This document shows positions 1 through 6,138 of a DNA stretch of 7,101 nucleotides, piece by piece (the stretch's first letter is position 1; every line of letters starts with the position of its first letter). The translations under genes were made by a program, and so were the position numbers. Source of the stretch: Sulfurimonadaceae bacterium (GTDB taxonomy: Bacteria; Campylobacterota; Campylobacteria; Campylobacterales; Sulfurimonadaceae); assembly GCA_028685945.1 (NCBI GenBank), contig JAQUCZ010000049.1:1-7101 (forward strand), in the 5' to 3' direction. The notes beneath the pieces were generated by a model that ran no database searches, was not told the origin of the DNA, and worked only from the letters and a program-made list of their open reading frames with translations.

Positions 1-139
1 TCACCGCTACCGCCGAATTGCCGAGCCACTGGGCAAGCTCTTCGTCTTGTTGTAAAATCGACGCTAATCGATTCAGATTCGTTATCTCTAATCGGAGAGG
101 TTGTTTTTGTATCGGTCCTAAAAATTCTACCGTGACCAT
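1..139 (-). CDS. moaD: Molybdopterin synthase small subunit MoaD (5' end only)
   Basis: The first 46 codons of a minus-strand gene are visible, starting at ATG 139-137 and running off the left edge without a stop. MoaD is the ubiquitin-like sulfur carrier of molybdopterin synthase: its C-terminal Gly-Gly thiocarboxylate gives sulfur to precursor Z on MoaE in the cytoplasm. The start MVTVEFLGPI, the later segment with DEELAQWL, and the NSAVAV stretch match my recollection of Campylobacterota MoaD, in which this beta-strand precedes the loop after the first helix. The diagnostic C-terminal GG lies outside the window, so the call rests on the N-terminal half. The start is supported by AAGGAG at 147-152 with a 7-nt spacer. 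It is transcribed divergently from mqnA. A different beta-grasp (ThiS/MoaD-like) protein is the main alternative. Confidence 0.8.
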   Translation of the reverse strand, partial: MVTVEFLGPIQKQPLRLEITNLNRLASILQQDEELAQWLGNSAVAV

Positions 140-171
140 AAGCAGGCTCCTTCTCTTATTTTTTCGCGCCG

Positions 172-177
172 ATTATA
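172..177 (-). promoter_or_regulatory. Candidate -10 box for moaD
   Basis: Reading the minus strand, TATAAT (perfect -10 consensus) lies 32 bp upstream of the moaD ATG. No good -35 is seen, which is normal for sigma-70 promoters in Campylobacterota. Its core region faces and overlaps that of the divergent mqnA promoter. Confidence 0.5.
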
Positions 178-197
178 TCTAAATAAGCTAAGTGCTG

Positions 198-203
198 TAT
201 AAT
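198..203 (+). promoter_or_regulatory. Candidate -10 box for mqnA
   Basis: A perfect TATAAT lies 29 bp upstream of the mqnA start codon, with no convincing -35. An mRNA starting about 7 nt downstream would have a short leader that includes the GGGAGG ribosome binding site at 220-225. Confidence 0.5.
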
Positions 204-232
204 TTCGCCAATTTAATGCGGGAGGCGCGGGA

Positions 233-889
233 ATGGTTTTTGGAAAAATAGAGTATCTCAATCTCTTGCCGTTTCATGTATTTATGAAGCGTTTTACCAA
301 AGATTCCTCCTCGAGAATGGGGATGCACTACAAAAAAGGGGTGCCCGCCGCCATCAACAAAAAGTTTGCCTCCCGCCGCGTCGATGCCGCCTTTATATCA
401 AGCATACGCGCCCGCGGCTACAAAAACGCGGGGCTTGGGATCATAGCCAAAAGAAAAGAGGTTCGCAGCGTTTTGGTGATCCCCTCGGCGCAAATGCGCG
501 AAGACAAAGAATCTGCAACATCCAATCTTTTGGCAAAAGTTCTAGGTGTCAAAGGGGAGGTGCTCATAGGGGACAAAGCGCTCCGCTATTACCTCCAAAG
601 CACCGAGCACACCGATCTTGCGACCCTTTGGCATGCCAAGCACAATCTCCCTTTTGTTTTTGCGCTTTTATGCTACCACAAAGACAAAGCACTCTATGAA
701 AAAATAAAAAAACAGTTTCTTGTCGCCAACATCAAGATCCCCCGATATATCCTCCAAGAGGCTTCCAAAAGAACGCAGATCCCTCCGCAAGAGATTCTCG
801 ATTACCTTCGCTATATCTCCTACGAAGTGGACAAAAAAGCGCTTTTGGGTCTTAAAAAATTCTACAAAGCAGTGGATAATTTAGTTTGA
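233..889 (+). CDS. mqnA: Chorismate dehydratase MqnA (futalosine menaquinone pathway)
   Basis: A 218-residue cytoplasmic enzyme of the MqnA/MqnD solute-binding-protein-like fold. MqnA dehydrates chorismate to 3-enolpyruvyl-benzoate, the first committed step of the futalosine route to menaquinone, which Campylobacterota use instead of the classical Men pathway. Visible signatures are the N-terminal GKIEYLNLLPF (residues 4-14), GVP at 36-38, VDAAFISSI at 50-58, IGDKALRYY at 112-120, and DLATLW followed by LPFVFA at 128-144, all as expected for the family. The length fits the short Campylobacterota version (about 220 residues). The ATG is supported by GGGAGG at 220-225 with a 7-nt spacer. The peroxidase gene begins about 20 bp downstream, so the two may share a transcript. 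MqnD is the nearest alternative, but the N-terminal YLN-PF motif favours MqnA. Confidence 0.88.
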   Translation: MVFGKIEYLNLLPFHVFMKRFTKDSSSRMGMHYKKGVPAAINKKFASRRVDAAFISSIRARGYKNAGLGIIAKRKEVRSVLVIPSAQMREDKESATSNLLAKVLGVKGEVLIGDKALRYYLQSTEHTDLATLWHAKHNLPFVFALLCYHKDKALYEKIKKQFLVANIKIPRYILQEASKRTQIPPQEILDYLRYISYEVDKKALLGLKKFYKAVDNLV

Positions 890-896
890 TATGTGT

Positions 897-902
897 TACA
901 AT
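897..902 (+). promoter_or_regulatory. Candidate extended -10 box for the peroxidase gene
   Basis: TACAAT is preceded by TGT at 894-896, giving the extended -10 form TGnTANNNT. Transcription would start at about 909-910, at or next to the ATG at 910, which has no Shine-Dalgarno. This would make a leaderless mRNA. It may be chance in a short AT-rich gap. Confidence 0.3.
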
Positions 903-909
903 CTCCTCT

Positions 910-1833
910 ATGAGCAGAATCTTATTTTTTCTTTTTATCGGTACCCTTTTAAGCGCCTATGAGCCTATTGCGCCTATCCCCTTGCACGAGCAAACGAACA
1001 TGCCAAAGGCAAAAGTGGGGCAGTTGCTTTTTTTTGACACCTCCCTCTCCAAAGACGGCACAATCTCCTGTTTTAGCTGCCACAACATCTACGAAGGGGG
1101 CGCCGACGAGAGAAAGCTCTCCTTGGGCGTCGGGGGCAAAGAGGGCGATATCCACTCCCCAAGCGTCTTCAATGCTCGCTACAACTTCAAACAGTTTTGG
1201 AACGGAAGAGCCGCAAATCTGCACGAACAAGCCGAGGGTCCGCTTAATAACCCTTTTGAACATGCCATGGATAAAGAGAGCATCGAAAAGGTGCTTAATG
1301 CTTCCCCCTCTTACCGCAAGATGTTCCAGACCCTCTATGGCACCAACCGCGTTCGCTACGAAGATGCCATCGACGCCATCGTAGCCTTTGAAGAGACCCT
1401 CACCACACCCAATGCAAAGTTCGACCGCTACCTGCGGGGGGAGATAAGCCTAAGCGAAGCGGAGAAACACGGCTATATGCTTTTTAAACAATACGGCTGT
1501 ATCACATGCCACAACGGGATCAACGTCGGAGGGAATTCATTTCAAAAAATGGGAACCTTCACCCCTTACAAATCATTGCAAACCTATCCCGATCGCAAAG
1601 CTATCACGGGCAAAAAAGAACATGCCAACGTTTTTAAAGTGCCTACGCTCAGAAATATCGCCCTTAGCGCGCCCTATTTTCACGATGCTTCCGCGCCCAC
1701 CCTGCGCGATGCGGTAAAATTGATGGCACATTACAACCTCGGGGTAAAAATACCCGATGAGGACATAGACGCCATCGTACTCTTTCTCAACACCCTTACG
1801 GGTGAAAAACCCGAGATAACGGAGCCGCGATGA
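910..1833 (+). CDS. Periplasmic di-heme cytochrome c peroxidase (CCP/MauG family)
   Basis: A 307-residue exported protein that reduces hydrogen peroxide to water with electrons from periplasmic c-type cytochromes. Residues 1-16 form a signal peptide (basic R4, hydrophobic core, LSA cleavage motif). Two CXXCH heme sites are present: CFSCH at 54-58 (N-terminal, peroxidatic) and CITCH at 197-201 (C-terminal, electron-transfer). Q107 and E117, ten residues apart after FWNGRA, fit the conserved active-site Gln/Glu pair, and M272 is a candidate axial ligand of the second heme. The classical distal His, 16 residues after the first heme His, is Val74. I chose ATG 910 because the signal peptide begins there. 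A TTG at 886, overlapping the mqnA stop as TTGA, would add eight residues. Neither start has a clear Shine-Dalgarno. The 3' end overlaps the next gene by 4 bp. Confidence 0.88.
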   Translation: MSRILFFLFIGTLLSAYEPIAPIPLHEQTNMPKAKVGQLLFFDTSLSKDGTISCFSCHNIYEGGADERKLSLGVGGKEGDIHSPSVFNARYNFKQFWNGRAANLHEQAEGPLNNPFEHAMDKESIEKVLNASPSYRKMFQTLYGTNRVRYEDAIDAIVAFEETLTTPNAKFDRYLRGEISLSEAEKHGYMLFKQYGCITCHNGINVGGNSFQKMGTFTPYKSLQTYPDRKAITGKKEHANVFKVPTLRNIALSAPYFHDASAPTLRDAVKLMAHYNLGVKIPDEDIDAIVLFLNTLTGEKPEITEPR

Positions 1834-3908
1834 GCCTTTCGCGCCTGATCCTCTCGGTACTCTTTATAGGTTTTATCTCTGCCGTTTCCCTGACCTATTT
1901 TTATTTTATGCAAAGAGACGTAACAACACAGAATAAAGAGTTTCTTATAAGAATCAACACCCTCCAAGAGCGCCAAGACGCCCTTACAAATACCATACTG
2001 CAAAACGCCCTTTTTGCCTACCACAACCAAGACAAAATCAGTCGTAACGTCACAGGCTTGGTCGATGCCTACGATACGCTCATCGCATCTTTGTTGCTCC
2101 AAAACGAAAACTATGCGCCGGTCGTAGCCAAACTCGATACCCTTAAACACAATCTTGATAGAAACCTCGAGAGTCTCAACGAACATCTCATGCTTAACGC
2201 AGGGATTCGCAACTCCCTTATGTTTCTCTCGCGCCATATCGAAACCCTCAAGCTAAGCTCTTCGCAAGATATCGCGCTTTACACGAAAGCAAATCAACTC
2301 TTAAAACGCTTCAACGACTCGATCCTTACGCTCGATCTGGATTATATAAAACGGGAAGATTATCTGCTGGAAGATACACGACCCAAAAACGAAGAGTACG
2401 CGGCAACCTTTAACCTCCACTCCGACTACCTTATCAACAACCTGCCCCAGTTTATGTTGACGACGAAATACCTTTTAAGCAACGACCTGAGCGAAGCTAT
2501 CGAAGATGTACGAAAAAGCTATGAAAAAATAGCGATCAACGACCTCGAATCGCTCGATATCTTTGCTTCGATCCTTTTTAGCGTATTTTTACTCTCGATA
2601 CTTCTCATTCTTGTACTCGTTATCAAATATTTTGCCGAAAACCAAAAACTGTTGGAGACGAAAAAATCGCTCGAATACTCCATCGCTTACGATCTTTTGA
2701 CAAACCTTTTAAACCGCAAATCTTTCACCGAGAACCTAAAAGCAATCCGTTTTCCCCACGTACTTCTTATCAATATAGATAATTTCAAACATGTCAACGA
2801 TCTTTACGGAGATGCAACGGGAAACAAAGTGATCAAATCGCTCGCGACATTTTTGCTCGAATATTTTAAAAATATAGAGCATGAGAATATCTACCGTGTA
2901 GGGGGAGACGAATTTGCGGTTCTTTTTGAGGAGATACGAGAGGATGAAGCCTTGCGGCTTGCCGACGATCTGCAACGCAAAATTACGGAACATACCTTTA
3001 GTTTTCAAAATCTCGAGATCAACCTTTCCGTCAGTATCGCCAGCAACAACATCCGACCTATTTTAGAAAATGCCGATCTCGCCCTCAAGCGTGTCAAAAA
3101 AGACGTAACAAAAAATATCATTGCCTACAAAGAGGAGCTTAACCTCAAAACCAACGTACGGCAAAATCTCCAAACGATCGACATTATAAAAACTGCCATC
3201 AAAGAAAAACGAGTTATCCCCTATTTTCAACCCATCGTTAATCTTCAAACGCAAAAGATAGAAAAATACGAAGCGCTCGTGCGTATCAAACAAACCGACG
3301 GTTCCGTTCTAACGCCGTTCTCTTTTTTAGAGACTGCAAAAAAAACATCCTACTATCTTGAGATTACGAAAATCATGCTGCAAAAAACGATCGAAATCGC
3401 AAGAGAGTACCCCGCATACCGTTTTAGCGTGAACCTCTCTATGCTCGATCTGCTCAATAGCGAACTCACCGACACCCTTATAAATATTTTGCAAAAAGAT
3501 CCCGATACCGCTTCGCGCATAGATATCGAACTGGTAGAATCGGAATATATTTACGATATATCTTTAGTCAAAGAGTTTATCAACAAAATCCACGCTTTAG
3601 GCTCGTTGGTTCTCATAGACGATTTTGGCAGCGGCTATTCCAACTTTGCCTACTTTGCCCACTTGGATATCGACATCGTAAAGATCGACGGCTCGATTGT
3701 CCAAGAAGAAAACGATACGAAAAAACTTCATATGATCAAAAGTATCTACAACTTCTCCAAAGGGCTCAACCTCAAATGTATCGGCGAATTCGTCGAGACG
3801 CGCGAAATAGCCCTTAGCCTCAAAGAGATCGGCGTGGAATATGCGCAGGGGTATTACTTCTCGCAACCGCTGCCGTTGCCTCTTGATTACGACGAGGTCG
3901 ATATCTAA
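1830..3908 (+). CDS. Membrane-bound GGDEF-EAL c-di-GMP signalling protein
   Basis: A 692-residue inner-membrane protein: TM1 about 6-27, a mainly helical periplasmic sensor region of roughly 215 residues (29-243), TM2 about 244-266, a short linker, GGDEF domain about 285-435 and EAL domain about 450-690. The EAL set looks complete: E481 (EAL), N535, E567, D597/D598 (DDFGSG), K618, E653 and Q673, so c-di-GMP hydrolysis to pGpG is likely. The GGDEF signature is intact (358-362), but the residues aligning with PleD D327 (metal) and D344 (guanine) are N315 and N332, and no RxxD inhibitory site precedes it. The domain may therefore bind GTP as a regulator rather than make c-di-GMP. The ATG overlaps the peroxidase stop (ATGA), with GGAG at 1821-1824, indicating translational coupling. 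I recognise no named sensor family in the periplasmic part. Confidence 0.88.
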   Translation: MSLSRLILSVLFIGFISAVSLTYFYFMQRDVTTQNKEFLIRINTLQERQDALTNTILQNALFAYHNQDKISRNVTGLVDAYDTLIASLLLQNENYAPVVAKLDTLKHNLDRNLESLNEHLMLNAGIRNSLMFLSRHIETLKLSSSQDIALYTKANQLLKRFNDSILTLDLDYIKREDYLLEDTRPKNEEYAATFNLHSDYLINNLPQFMLTTKYLLSNDLSEAIEDVRKSYEKIAINDLESLDIFASILFSVFLLSILLILVLVIKYFAENQKLLETKKSLEYSIAYDLLTNLLNRKSFTENLKAIRFPHVLLINIDNFKHVNDLYGDATGNKVIKSLATFLLEYFKNIEHENIYRVGGDEFAVLFEEIREDEALRLADDLQRKITEHTFSFQNLEINLSVSIASNNIRPILENADLALKRVKKDVTKNIIAYKEELNLKTNVRQNLQTIDIIKTAIKEKRVIPYFQPIVNLQTQKIEKYEALVRIKQTDGSVLTPFSFLETAKKTSYYLEITKIMLQKTIEIAREYPAYRFSVNLSMLDLLNSELTDTLINILQKDPDTASRIDIELVESEYIYDISLVKEFINKIHALGSLVLIDDFGSGYSNFAYFAHLDIDIVKIDGSIVQEENDTKKLHMIKSIYNFSKGLNLKCIGEFVETREIALSLKEIGVEYAQGYYFSQPLPLPLDYDEVDI

Positions 3909-3943
3909 CACGACATATTGACCTGCCGTTTACGAAACAACCG

Positions 3944-3949
3944 TAGAAT
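3944..3949 (+). promoter_or_regulatory. Weak candidate -10 box before the small exported protein gene
   Basis: TAGAAT lies 39 bp upstream of the GTG start in the 80-bp gap after the GGDEF-EAL gene. A TTGACC at 3918-3923 is 20 bp away, too long a spacer for a good -35. The gene could equally be read through from upstream, since no terminator is seen in the gap. Confidence 0.25.
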
Positions 3950-3988
3950 CGTTCCTACATAACATATTCGTTTGAAAAGGGAGAATTC

Positions 3989-4420
3989 GTGGTACAGATT
4001 TTAATTTTGACTAAACGCTCCGTACTGCTTGTTTTTTTGGTTACGACAACCTTCGGTACGGCTTTTGCCGGTGTGGCGGAAAATGAGGATCGTTTACGTA
4101 TTTTGCAAGAGAAAAAAGTATCTCTCTCTTACGAGGTTACTCGCGCGCTTGTTGCCAAAGGGTTACACGAAGAGAGTGCCAAAAAGAAAACATCTTTTCT
4201 CCACTCTGCGCACAACGCACAAAAACTTGATTCTTTGCTCCATCACGAAGCGCTACGCTTTCCCAAAGAAAAAGTGATCGAAAAGCTTACCCGCTACGCT
4301 CTTCACGATACCCCGCTCAATCTTGACTCTTACCATGACCTCGTCGGTTTTGCACAATCAATCTACCCCTCCCTAAACAAGGCACAACTTGCCGCACTCT
4401 CTTGCATAGCCAAAGCCTGA
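3989..4420 (+). CDS. Small exported protein of unknown function
   Basis: A 143-residue protein with a convincing Sec signal peptide: basic K9-R10, hydrophobic 11-26 and an AFA|G cleavage motif after A27. This leaves a mature periplasmic chain of about 116 residues. The mature part looks wholly helical and charged, with seven histidines (60, 72, 75, 85, 86, 106, 116) and a single cysteine (C139) near the C-terminus. I recognise no domain and no heme or lipobox motif. The start is GTG, supported by AAGGGAG at 3977-3983 with a 5-nt spacer; there is no competing ATG before the signal peptide. It follows the peroxidase and GGDEF-EAL genes on the same strand after 80 bp, so it may be part of that unit or separately expressed. 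It is the last chromosomal gene before the island. Confidence 0.75.
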   Translation: MVQILILTKRSVLLVFLVTTTFGTAFAGVAENEDRLRILQEKKVSLSYEVTRALVAKGLHEESAKKKTSFLHSAHNAQKLDSLLHHEALRFPKEKVIEKLTRYALHDTPLNLDSYHDLVGFAQSIYPSLNKAQLAALSCIAKA

Positions 4421-4425
4421 TGCTC

Positions 4426-4453
4426 TCTAAAGCCGCTTTTGCTCGGCTTTAGA
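4426..4453 (+). terminator. Perfect 10-bp hairpin, possible terminator
   Basis: TCTAAAGCCG (4426-4435) and CGGCTTTAGA (4444-4453) are exact inverse complements around an 8-nt loop, starting 5 bp after the stop of the exported-protein gene. The position suggests transcription termination or protection of the mRNA 3' end. No T-tract follows on either strand, so it is not a canonical Rho-independent terminator. Confidence 0.5.
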
Positions 4454-4620
4454 AAGACACCCGCCCTTGCCTTAAAATCGTATTGTTTATTAAATGGGTG
4501 TACAGGTGATAAACATGCAACATGCCATGGCGGATTATTAGAGACACCGTATCAATGAAAATTTTTGTTTTGTTTTTAATTTTTTAAAAGTTTGTAATTT
4601 AAGAAGTTTTAGAGAGTAGG
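4454..4620. other. Non-coding flank downstream of the former tRNA-Leu 3' end
   Basis: I see no gene here. The first part has moderate GC, and 4556-4620 is T-rich on the plus strand. ATG 4515 has an AGGTGA before it but opens a frame of only eight codons, so I do not call it a gene. With 4421-4812 lacking any gene, this stretch plus the tRNA fragment and the integrase upstream region account for the 392-bp gap. Confidence 0.5.
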
Positions 4621-4676
4621 TGGTGCGGATGAGAGGACTCGAACCTCCACACCGTGAGGCACCAGATCCTAAGTCT
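4621..4676 (-). other. Attachment site: 3' half of a tRNA-Leu(UAG) gene
   Basis: Read on the minus strand, this gives a tRNA 3' half: anticodon loop CTTAGGA with anticodon TAG (4669-4671), stem TCTGG (4662-4666), a class II variable arm typical of Leu, the T arm GGAGG-TTCGAGT-CCTCT, acceptor strand CATCCGC, discriminator A and encoded CCA (4621-4623). The 5' anticodon stem pairs only for three positions (4674-4676). Beyond that there is no D arm and no 5' acceptor strand GCGGATG, so the gene is not functional here. Tyrosine recombinases commonly integrate in the anticodon or T loop of tRNA genes and leave such a duplicated 3' end. The adjacent integrase and the drop in GC support an island attachment site, and the intact tRNA is expected at the other end of the element. 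Confidence 0.85.
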
Positions 4677-4680
4677 CACT

Positions 4681-4705
4681 TGTATATGTTATATGAAATT
4701 ATACA
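4681..4705. repeat. Short inverted repeat inside the island end
   Basis: TGTATA (4681-4686) and TATACA (4700-4705) are exact inverse complements around 13 bp, starting 5 bp inside the presumed att core. It could be a binding site for the integrase or an excision factor. In such AT-rich DNA a 6-bp match may be chance. Confidence 0.3.
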
Positions 4706-4761
4706 GGATGATATAAAGCCCTAAAATATGAGGTTTTATTAAATGAACTATGGTATAGTTT

Positions 4762-4767
4762 TATACT
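4762..4767 (+). promoter_or_regulatory. Weak candidate -10 box for the integrase gene
   Basis: TATACT lies 45 bp upstream of the integrase ATG and is also the right part of a small inverted repeat (GTATA 4753-4757, TATAC 4762-4766). No good -35 is seen. If used, the tandem repeat at 4780-4801 would lie just after the transcription start, where a bound protein could repress integrase expression. Confidence 0.3.
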
Positions 4768-4779
4768 GAATTATATACA

Positions 4780-4801
4780 AAACCGTACCCAAACCGTACC
4801 C
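4780..4801 (+). repeat. Two tandem copies of an 11-bp repeat before the integrase gene
   Basis: AAACCGTACCC occurs twice head to tail (4780-4790 and 4791-4801) with no mismatch. The 11-bp period puts the copies on the same face of the helix. Position between att and integrase start suggests integrase arm-type sites or an operator; this is inference. The unit is GC-rich compared with the DNA around it. Confidence 0.65.
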
Positions 4802-4812
4802 TAAGGTGTAAC

Positions 4813-6000
4813 ATGGCTTTAAATGACTTACTAAAAAAAATTGCCGTAAATGGAATAGATACAAAAGGTCTATACTACAAAGATTCTAGTAATCTTTTTT
4901 CAAAAAAAGAGATTGGTCGAGGTGATCTAAATAAAATCAACTATCAACCTATTACTATTGTCATAAAACTCTATTATAGAAATAAACAAATCAAAAAAAC
5001 AATTGCATATAATAATTTGACTGGGCTTCAAGTCATCAAACAAGCTGCAACAGAACGTAATATTCTAAAAGCAGAGCTAGAGGATAGAGGAGTTATCATC
5101 AAAAAAACTTTTCAGTCTCTGAATGATTTATGGGAAGAGTATATTGAACATAAAAAAATAACTCTCTCACCAGACAATATCTATTCTATGCAAACATTTT
5201 ACGCAAAATGGATCAAAAGAGAACTAGGCGATATAAATATCACTAAAATCATAACGGCTGATCTTCAATCCATAGTTAAAAAAATTCTAACTACTCCAAA
5301 AGAACAATCGTCAAAACAAAAAAAAGATGCTAAAACTAAGGAATATTACAAGCCTAGAACTGCCAAAACAGTACAGGACATAATGCGTCCTTTGTTTAAC
5401 TATGCTATCGATCAAAATATAGTTCAATTCAACCCAGCCATAAAGATAGAAATTCCAAAATTTGACAACACTGTTGACTTTGAACTTTCCGAACAAAAAC
5501 GCTTAAAGCTTTTTGATGAAATTCAAAAATATGAAATAATGAAATATCGGGGCATTATGCTTTTTCTCTATTATGGGCGTCGTCTCAATGAGGCATTAAC
5601 ACTTAGCTGGCGTAGTATTTATTTTGATCAGAATATTTATGTTGTAGAGGCTATATATGCAAAAAATACACGCAGGACAGAGTACCCCTTACCAAAAGTA
5701 ATTACAAATTTTTTACAAGAGTATAGTGTTCAAAAAGATGGCTTTATCTTTCCAGGTGAGACTACAGAGCATGTAACTGAAAGTACTTTTCGCAGGCACT
5801 GGAAAAAAGTAACTCAAAGAGCTGGCATAGAAGGTATGCGCATACATGATACAAGACATGCACTCGGAAATACTTTCATCAACCGTGGAGAAAGCTTAGA
5901 AAACATTGGAAAAGTGCTAGGGCATAGCTCTGTAGCAGTCACAAAAAGGTATGCAAAGACAAGTTTACAAACTGCTGATCGTTTACTGAGTGACTACTAG
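4813..6000 (+). CDS. Tyrosine recombinase (site-specific integrase) of the island
   Basis: A 395-residue integrase that would catalyse recombination between the island att site and a tRNA-Leu gene, normally with help from host IHF/HU and an excisionase. The C-terminal catalytic domain (about 225-390) has all six expected residues: R257 (GRRLNEAL), K284 (YAK beta-hairpin), H345 and R348 (HDTRH), H371 (LGHSS) and the nucleophile Y380 (TKRYAK). Residues 100-205 form the helical core-binding (SAM-like) domain. Residues 14-90, with a beta-rich part at 45-65, resemble the N-terminal arm-binding domain of tRNA-targeting integrases. The length is normal, so the enzyme is probably active. The ATG has TAAGG at 4802-4806 with a 6-nt spacer. 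It starts 136 bp from the tRNA fragment. Which integrase subfamily it belongs to cannot be settled by eye. Confidence 0.93.
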   Translation: MALNDLLKKIAVNGIDTKGLYYKDSSNLFSKKEIGRGDLNKINYQPITIVIKLYYRNKQIKKTIAYNNLTGLQVIKQAATERNILKAELEDRGVIIKKTFQSLNDLWEEYIEHKKITLSPDNIYSMQTFYAKWIKRELGDINITKIITADLQSIVKKILTTPKEQSSKQKKDAKTKEYYKPRTAKTVQDIMRPLFNYAIDQNIVQFNPAIKIEIPKFDNTVDFELSEQKRLKLFDEIQKYEIMKYRGIMLFLYYGRRLNEALTLSWRSIYFDQNIYVVEAIYAKNTRRTEYPLPKVITNFLQEYSVQKDGFIFPGETTEHVTESTFRRHWKKVTQRAGIEGMRIHDTRHALGNTFINRGESLENIGKVLGHSSVAVTKRYAKTSLQTADRLLSDY

Positions 6001-6096
6001 AAAAGCTATCTTGTAGCCAATTTTTATTGTTTAATTCTAAATTAATATATTGTAATATTTTTTTAACATTTAATATTAGTTTAAATTTTTATAGTT

Positions 6097-6102
6097 TACA
6101 AT
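6097..6102 (+). promoter_or_regulatory. Candidate -10 box for the HTH regulator gene
   Basis: TACAAT lies 36 bp upstream of the ATG at 6139, in a very AT-rich gap of 138 bp. A direct repeat TAATATT at 6053-6059 and 6071-6077 lies upstream and could be a site for autoregulation. Both are weak signals in this base composition. Confidence 0.3.
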
Positions 6103-6138
6103 TCATTTTACAAATTAAAATTTCAAAGGCAAAAGAAA

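Noticed and set aside
949..1384. Long open frames overlapping the peroxidase gene on both strands
   Set aside because: They are shadows of a gene with clear heme motifs and signal peptide; they have no ribosome binding site and resemble nothing I know.
1731..2237. 168-codon minus-strand frame under the peroxidase and GGDEF-EAL genes
   Set aside because: It spans the junction of two well-supported plus-strand genes and shows no recognisable protein features; the frame is a shadow.
4457..4501. ACACCC/GGGTGT inverted repeat
   Set aside because: Six-base arms separated by 33 bases without other support; probably chance.
4515..4541. Tiny reading frame of eight codons preceded by AGGTGA
   Set aside because: It is too short to judge and sits in an otherwise unremarkable non-coding stretch; a single ribosome-binding-like word is not enough.
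4621..4700. A complete tRNA-Leu gene, or one split by a group I intron
   Set aside because: No D arm or 5' acceptor strand occurs within a few hundred bases, pairing stops inside the anticodon stem rather than at an intron splice point in the loop, and an integrase gene adjoins it.
6005..6017. GCTA/TAGC hairpin after the integrase gene as a terminator
   Set aside because: The stem is only 4 bp, and the T-run does not follow directly; it is expected by chance in this sequence.
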